The position numbers and the translations under genes were made by a program. Positions 58,916 to 64,000 of a stretch of 64,000 nt of DNA are shown one piece after another. Under the pieces are notes generated by a model. It was not told the DNA's origin and did not search any database. It saw nothing but the letters and a program-made list of their open reading frames with translations. Location: NCBI GenBank assembly GCA_011369465.1, contig DRQG01000034.1:82765-146764 (forward strand), written 5' to 3'. The DNA is from Caldithrix abyssi. GTDB lineage: Bacteria; Calditrichota; Calditrichia; Calditrichales; Calditrichaceae. The stretch's first letter is position 1, and each line of letters begins with the position of its first letter.

Positions 58916-59956
58916 ATGTTCTACCGCGCTCTCTTATTTTTAACAATTATCCTGCTGTTTAGCTGCCAGAGTAAAGAAGAAAAAGTCGACCGGTTGTTCG
59001 CCCCCTATCAGGGCAGCCAAAAACCCGGAGCGGCATTAATGGTTATTCACAATGGGCAACCCGAACTGGTAAAAACCTATGGTATGGCCGATATTGAACA
59101 CGGCGTCTCCGTAACTCCGCAAACAAGTTTCCGTCTGGCTTCGGTAACCAAGCAGTTTACCGCCATGTGCATTATGATGCTGACGGAACAGGGCCGGCTA
59201 AGTTATGATACGCGCTTAACGGACGTTTTTCCCGATTTTCCCGCTTACGGCAATACAATCACCATCCGCAACATTTTGCAACACACCTCCGGCCTGATTG
59301 CCTACGAAGATCTGATACCGGATACGGCCACCGTACAGGTGCTGGATAGAGATGTTCTGCAAATGATGAAGGAGCAAGATTCCACTTATTTTGAGCCGGG
59401 TACAGTGTATCGTTACAGCAACACCGGTTATGCTGTTTTGGCCATGGTTGTGGAAAAAATCTCCGGCCAATCATTCCCCGACTTCCTCAAAGAAAATATT
59501 TTTCGGCCTTTGCACATGGATAATACGGTTGCCTTCGTAAAGGGCGTCAATACAGTACCCCATCGTGCCTTCGGCTACACCGTACATGCCGACGACTCGG
59601 TAGAATTTACCGACCAGAGTATTACCAGCGCCGTATTGGGTGACGGCGGTATTTATTCTTCGCTGGAAGATTTGTTTAAATGGGATCAGGCGCTTTATAC
59701 GGACAAGCTGGTCAGCAAAAAAACGCTGCAACTTGCCTTTGCACCCAATCTGGAAAACTACGGTTTCGGCTGGCGCATCGATACCTATAAAGGACACCGC
59801 CGTGTTCATCACACCGGTTCCACGCGCGGTTTTCGTAATGTTATCCAAAGGTTCCCCGACGATCGCTTTACGGTGATTATCCTGACCAACCGCAACGACC
59901 CCGGCGTGGCGCCATTGGCTGAAAAAATTACCGATCTGTTTTTAATAAAGAAATAA
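58916..59956 (+). CDS. Serine hydrolase lipoprotein, beta-lactamase class C family
   Basis: A 346-residue lipoprotein (Cys17 in LFSCQSKE). S12 motifs: Ser76 in SVTK, YSN in YRYSNTGY, and HTG in HHTGSTRGF. This group mostly contains D-Ala-D-Ala carboxypeptidases or esterases. It follows the radical SAM gene by 26 bases with AAAGGAAAACC upstream, so may be co-transcribed. Confidence 0.9.
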   Translation: MFYRALLFLTIILLFSCQSKEEKVDRLFAPYQGSQKPGAALMVIHNGQPELVKTYGMADIEHGVSVTPQTSFRLASVTKQFTAMCIMMLTEQGRLSYDTRLTDVFPDFPAYGNTITIRNILQHTSGLIAYEDLIPDTATVQVLDRDVLQMMKEQDSTYFEPGTVYRYSNTGYAVLAMVVEKISGQSFPDFLKENIFRPLHMDNTVAFVKGVNTVPHRAFGYTVHADDSVEFTDQSITSAVLGDGGIYSSLEDLFKWDQALYTDKLVSKKTLQLAFAPNLENYGFGWRIDTYKGHRRVHHTGSTRGFRNVIQRFPDDRFTVIILTNRNDPGVAPLAEKITDLFLIKK

Positions 59957-60037
59957 TCGGGTATAGACTTGATTTTTTTCCAAATTGTATTATCTTGTTG
60001 CCATACAAGTATTACTCATAGCAATACGTAGAAAGCA

Positions 60038-60280
60038 ATGGATACCTTAACAGTAAAAATACCCGAGACGCTCAAAGAAATGTTGAAAAACTTTGCAGAG
60101 CGAAGCGGTACGACCAAGTCACAAATTGTCAGGGCGGCATTGATCGAATATTTCAACAAAGATCAATTATCAAAAAAAGATTCTTTTTATGATTTAGCAA
60201 AGGATCTTGCCGGTAGCGTAAAAGACGCACCCGCAGATTTGTCATCAAATAAGAAGTATCTTAATGAGTACGGTAAGTGA
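60038..60280 (+). CDS. vapB: Ribbon-helix-helix antitoxin (VapB-like)
   Basis: An 80-residue protein whose N-terminus DTLTVKIPETLKEMLKNFAE and GTTKSQIVRAALIEYF (in part) form a MetJ/Arc/CopG ribbon-helix-helix fold. It would bind the operator and neutralise the neighbouring PIN toxin. The gene overlaps the toxin by 17 bases. Confidence 0.88.
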   Translation: MDTLTVKIPETLKEMLKNFAERSGTTKSQIVRAALIEYFNKDQLSKKDSFYDLAKDLAGSVKDAPADLSSNKKYLNEYGK

Positions 60281-60695
60281 TTCTAAAAAAATAATTATTG
60301 ATACGGGGCCGCTCGTTGCTTTTCTCAATAAAGCAGATACCTATCATGAGTGGGCTTTAATGCACTTTGGACGCTTGAACCCACCGTTTTATACCAGTGA
60401 ATCGGTTATCTCGGAAGCCTGTTTTCTATTGCGACATACACAGGAAGGTGTTGAGAAAATATTAGATATTATCGAGCGAGAATTAATTTTTATTCCATTC
60501 GTGCTAGTGAATGAATTGAGCACTCTCAAACATCTTGTTAGAAAATATCAAAATATACCCATGTCTTTGGCTGACGCAAGTCTGGTCAGGCTGAGTGAGC
60601 AAATCGCTAATAGCGCTATTTTTACATTGGACAGCGATTTCCGGATTTACCGTAGGCATAAAAGAGAAACCATTCCTCTTATTATCCCCCGTTGA
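60264..60695 (+). CDS. vapC: PIN-domain toxin (VapC-like)
   Basis: A 143-residue PIN ribonuclease. The four acidic residues are present: Asp13 in IIDTGPLVAFL, Glu in SVISEACFLL, Asp in SLADASLVRL and Asp in TLDSDFRIYR. The VapC group cleaves tRNA or rRNA. The frame starts inside the antitoxin gene, and unlike the HigB locus both parts look intact. Confidence 0.88.
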   Translation: MSTVSDSKKIIIDTGPLVAFLNKADTYHEWALMHFGRLNPPFYTSESVISEACFLLRHTQEGVEKILDIIERELIFIPFVLVNELSTLKHLVRKYQNIPMSLADASLVRLSEQIANSAIFTLDSDFRIYRRHKRETIPLIIPR

Positions 60696-61285
60696 ATCTG
60701 ATTATAGGGTTATCTCAGGTATCGCTTTCAAATCTTCGTTCCCGTCATTCCTCGGTACAGACTTGTTTCTCTTAACTTAATGAAGTATTAAGCAAATGCG
60801 CACTTCGATTATACACGCCTACAGTTCAACCAAGCGTCACCCTGAGCTTAGCTTGTACCGAATTGTCGGGGTCGAATGTCATCCTGAGCCCCGTCGAAGG
60901 ATGACATTATACCTGTTATGGATTTGACATACTGCCGCGTCATATTTCGACTTGCCCGCCTGAGGCGGGCGGGCTCACTATGACGCTTAGTTACCTCTCC
61001 GTTCCCTGAGTCCTGCCTGCTTCGATTTGAGGTGTCGAAATTTGAGCATTTCAGTACTTGTTCCCTTCGACAAGCTCAGGGAACGGAGGCTGAGCTTTGC
61101 CTGTCCCGACTTGTCGGGGTCGAAGCCGGTACACATTCTCTCCGATCCCGACAAGTCGGTACAGGCCAGGCTCATGCTTCGACAGGCTCAGCATTCGTCT
61201 TCGGTTCCATCATTCTGCGACGAATACCGCCCCGGCAGGATGATATTTGTCCTTTGGAATTTCTCTTTCTTTTGCTCCCCGTAGG
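60696..61285. repeat. Palindromic repeat cluster with long inverted copy of 37.5 kb repeat
   Basis: About 590 bases without genes. From 60831 to 61230 it holds CATCCTGAGC..GTCGAAGG-type units, GCCCGCCTGAGGCGGGCGGGC palindromes and GACAAGTCGG repeats. The 116 bases at 60875-60990 are, when reversed, almost the same as 37472-37587. These are dispersed intergenic repeats; no coding frame has support. Confidence 0.8.
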
Positions 61286-63553
61286 CTAATTTTTATTCTG
61301 CTGCCGTATCAGATTCAGCGCCGAACCGGCTTTAAACCAATCGATCTGATTTTCATTATAAGAGTGATTGGCCTTGATGACGTCTTCGCTGCCATCTTTG
61401 TGATGCAAAAGCAGAGTGAGCGGTTTACCGGGGGCAAATTCGGTCAGATCGATGATATCGACCGTATCGTCTTCCTGCACCTTATCGTAATCGTTGGGAT
61501 CGGCGAAGGTAAGCGCCAGCATACCCTGTTTTTTCAAATTGGTTTCATGAATACGGGCAAATGATTTAACCAGCACCACCCTTACGCCCAAATGACGCGG
61601 TTCCATGGCGGCGTGTTCACGCGATGAGCCTTCGCCGTAGTTCTCGTCGCCCACAACGATGGTGGGAATACCGGCCGCTTTGTAAGCGCGCTGGGTATCG
61701 GGTACCGGGCCGTATTCACCGGTTAACTGGTTCTTTACCAGATTGGTTTTGCCGTTAAAGGCGTTGACGGCGCCGGTCAACAGATTGTTGGAGATATTAT
61801 CCAGATGCCCGCGGTAACGCAGCCACGGCCCGGCCATGGATATATGATCGGTAGTACATTTTCCTTTGGCTTTAATCAAAACGCGCATACCGGTAATGTT
61901 CTTTCCGTCCCACGCTTCAAACGGCGTTAGCAGTTGCAAACGTTCGGAATCGGGGTTCACCTTAATTTCCACGCCGCTGCCGTCTTCGGCGGGGGGTACA
62001 TAGCCGGCCTCATCCACTTCAAAGCCTTTGGGCGGCAGTTCCCAGCCTTTGGGTTCATCCAGTTTTACCTGTTTACCGTCCCTGTTTGTCAGCGTATCGG
62101 TGATGGGGTTGAAGGTCAGTTCTCCGGCAATGGCCAGAGCGGTAACCATTTCCGGCGAGGCTACAAAAGCGTGCGTATTGGGATTGCCGTCGGCGCGCTT
62201 GGCAAAATTGCGGTTGAAGGAATGTACAATCGTATTCTTTTCCTGTTTATCCGCCCCGGGACGATCCCATTGGCCGATGCACGGCCCGCACGCATTGGCA
62301 AACACTTTACCGCCGATTTTCTTAAAGATGTCTATAAAACCATCCCGTTCAATGGTATAGCGAACCTGCTCGGATCCGGGGGTAATGGTAAATTCCGCCT
62401 TCACTTCCAGATTTTTTTCACTGGCCTGTTCGGCAACCGATGCAGCACGTGAGATATCCTCGTATGACGAGTTTGTACATGAACCAATCAGACCCACTTC
62501 CACTTTGGTAGGCCAGCCGTTCTTTTCGGCTTCTTCTTTCATTTTGGAGATGGGCGTGGCCCGGTCCGGCGTAAAGGGACCGTTCAGATGCGGTTCCAAC
62601 TCATCCAGATTGATTTCAATAACCTGATCGAAATACTTTTGCGGATTTTCATATACTTCCGGGTCGCCGGTCAGATATTCTGCAATTTTATCGGCCATTT
62701 CGGCTACTTCGGCCCGGCCGGTGGCTTTCAGATAAGCGGCCATGTGGTCGTCATACCCAAACGTGGATGTGGTTGCCCCCACTTCGGCGCCCATATTGCA
62801 GATGGTACCTTTACCGGTACAGGACAGGTTTTTAGCGCCCGGGCCAAAGTACTCGATAATGGCTCCCGTGCCGCCTTTAACGGTCAGCAGCCCGGCCACT
62901 TTCAGGATAACATCCTTAGGAGCTGTCCAGCCATTCAGCCGGCCGGTCAGTTTTACACCGATCAGCTTGGGGAATTTAAGTTCCCAGGGCATACCGGCCA
63001 TGACGTCCACCGCATCGGCTCCACCCACGCCCACGGCCACCATTCCCAAACCGCCGGCATTTACCGTATGTGAATCCGTCCCGATCATCATACCGCCGGG
63101 AAAAGCATAGTTTTCCAGCACCACCTGATGGATGATACCGGCGCCGGGTTTCCAGAAGCCGATACCGTATTTACGCGAAACCGATTCCAGAAAGTCATAT
63201 ACTTCCTTATTGGTCATTTCAGCATTTTTCAAATCCTGAAAGGCTTCCACTTTGGCCTGTATCAGATGATCCGTATGCACGGTGCTGGGTACGGCCGCTT
63301 TGTCCTTACCGGCCATCATAAACTGCAGCAGCGCCATTTGAGCCGTGGCGTCTTGCATGGCCACACGGTCGGGATTAAAATCCACATAGTCCTTGCCGCG
63401 CTGATACGTTTTGGTTGGCATACCTTCCGCCAAATGTGAGTACAATATTTTCTCGGCTAAAGTCAGCGGGCGGCCGACCACCCTTTTAGCCGCATCTACC
63501 CGTTCGGGCATACGGTCATACACCTTTTTAATCATATCTAAATCGAAAACCAT
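61286..63553 (-). CDS. Aconitate hydratase, mitochondrial type
   Basis: A 755-residue aconitase that interconverts citrate and isocitrate in the TCA cycle. Iron-sulfur and substrate motifs: [37 protein letters not shown], and the C-terminal swivel domain with [17 protein letters not shown]. The order and length match the mitochondrial (rather than AcnA/AcnB) form. GGAAGGAG precedes the ATG at 63553. It is a single gene. Confidence 0.95.
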   Translation of the reverse strand: MVFDLDMIKKVYDRMPERVDAAKRVVGRPLTLAEKILYSHLAEGMPTKTYQRGKDYVDFNPDRVAMQDATAQMALLQFMMAGKDKAAVPSTVHTDHLIQAKVEAFQDLKNAEMTNKEVYDFLESVSRKYGIGFWKPGAGIIHQVVLENYAFPGGMMIGTDSHTVNAGGLGMVAVGVGGADAVDVMAGMPWELKFPKLIGVKLTGRLNGWTAPKDVILKVAGLLTVKGGTGAIIEYFGPGAKNLSCTGKGTICNMGAEVGATTSTFGYDDHMAAYLKATGRAEVAEMADKIAEYLTGDPEVYENPQKYFDQVIEINLDELEPHLNGPFTPDRATPISKMKEEAEKNGWPTKVEVGLIGSCTNSSYEDISRAASVAEQASEKNLEVKAEFTITPGSEQVRYTIERDGFIDIFKKIGGKVFANACGPCIGQWDRPGADKQEKNTIVHSFNRNFAKRADGNPNTHAFVASPEMVTALAIAGELTFNPITDTLTNRDGKQVKLDEPKGWELPPKGFEVDEAGYVPPAEDGSGVEIKVNPDSERLQLLTPFEAWDGKNITGMRVLIKAKGKCTTDHISMAGPWLRYRGHLDNISNNLLTGAVNAFNGKTNLVKNQLTGEYGPVPDTQRAYKAAGIPTIVVGDENYGEGSSREHAAMEPRHLGVRVVLVKSFARIHETNLKKQGMLALTFADPNDYDKVQEDDTVDIIDLTEFAPGKPLTLLLHHKDGSEDVIKANHSYNENQIDWFKAGSALNLIRQQNKN

Positions 63554-64000
63554 TGTGCGTCTCCTTCCTTAAACTGTGCGAACATTAAAGTTACAAAATT
63601 AACCCCTTTAAATCTAACGAAAATGCAGATAAAATTGGAATTGGATACTGGATGCTGGAAAGTGGAAATTAGAAACTGGGAACTGGGTACTCAATTACGA
63701 ATCTTTCAATTACCTGCCTGCCGCAGGCACGGCGAATTACGAGTTAATAGGCACAAAGGGGCAAAGGAACAAAGGAACAGAGTGACGCAAAAAAGTGACA
63801 AGTGACGAGTAACGCGTGACGACAGATTTGAAATTAGAAACCGGGAATGAATTAAGAATGAAGAATGAAAGGCGTCAAACTTAGAGTTAAAAGCCAATAG
63901 CTAACAGCCAATAGCCAGAAATTTCGAACACCGATTAACATGTCCGCCTGTGGCGGGCGATTTAAGATTTAAGAACTAATAACTTTCGTAGCGAAGCGAA
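63554..64000. repeat. Low-complexity degenerate word repeats at the window end
   Basis: About 450 bases. From 63630 words like TTGGATACTGGATGCTGG and GAAATTAGAAACTGGG recur with variation, then AAAGGGGCAAAGGAACAAAGG, AGTGACAAGTGACGAGTAACG and AATAGCTAACAGCCAATAGC. A CCTGCCTGCCGCAGGCACGG palindrome is near 63713. No gene; similar to 54905-55272. Confidence 0.55.

Noticed and set aside
1..64000. tRNA, rRNA and riboswitch genes
   Set aside because: No cloverleaf-like or conserved rRNA segment was found in any gap when read by eye; a tRNAscan or Rfam search would settle this.

Overview
The window is an ordinary-looking chromosomal stretch of a Gram-negative bacterium of the FCB group, most likely Calditrichota (Caldithrix-like) or a close neighbour. 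The clues are a secreted protein ending in a type IX secretion-type sorting domain with the YPNPFNP motif, a TonB receptor with DUF4876 lipoproteins and a partner beta-barrel, many lipoproteins with a Cys lipobox, Lgt, HflK/HflC and a mitochondrial-type aconitase. This is inference from protein families; there is no rRNA or tRNA gene in the window.

Layout. 1-7 kb: housekeeping and small enzymes (YjbQ, a DUF2520 Rossmann protein, a PHP phosphatase, a CoA-binding protein, an HD hydrolase, an SDR, an FKBP lipoprotein) and an unusual J-domain/receiver fusion. 7-13.3 kb: an M16 peptidase, then an ABC exporter cassette with two unknown Cys-containing membrane partners. 13.4-14 kb: a HigBA-type toxin-antitoxin pair whose toxin frame is broken by one in-frame TAA. 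14.4-23.6 kb: an outer-membrane system (TonB receptor, two tandem DUF4876 lipoproteins, a beta-barrel, a YCF48-repeat protein with a T9SS tail). 23.9-28.7 kb: an ABC transporter, a DUF4857-like protein and a NapH/NosR-like ferredoxin carrying tandem HMA-like domains. 29-37 kb: a serine hydrolase, a giant hybrid sensor kinase, a probable selenocysteine-containing ArsC-family protein, GlgC and an M14 peptidase. 37.6-46.8 kb (minus strand): a PLP decarboxylase, an MscS channel, an S51 peptidase, a zinc-ribbon coiled-coil protein, a tricorn protease and a sulfatase. 47-54 kb: peroxiredoxin, HflKC, ferritin, Lgt and a second sulfatase. 53.7-60.7 kb: a Rieske protein with an MBL hydrolase, an alpha/beta hydrolase, a degenerate cytochrome c, a DUF362/radical SAM pair, a serine hydrolase and a VapBC pair. 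61.3-63.6 kb: aconitase. Intergenic gaps at 37.3, 50.1, 60.8 and 54.9/63.6 kb are filled with dispersed palindromic repeats or degenerate short-word repeats.

The strongest discovery is at 34787-35140. An ArsC/Spx-like reading frame has UGA exactly at the catalytic Cys position (codon 10). It is followed at the expected distance by a stem-loop with an AGGUC apical loop much like the E. coli fdhF SECIS. Ordinary gene calling would start this gene at 34901 and lose the active site. Second-tier observations are the nonsense-broken HigB toxin, the HPD-motif J-like domain fused to a receiver, the ferredoxin with three HMA-like domains beside an ABC transporter, and a cytochrome c-like protein whose CxxCH reads CxxFH.
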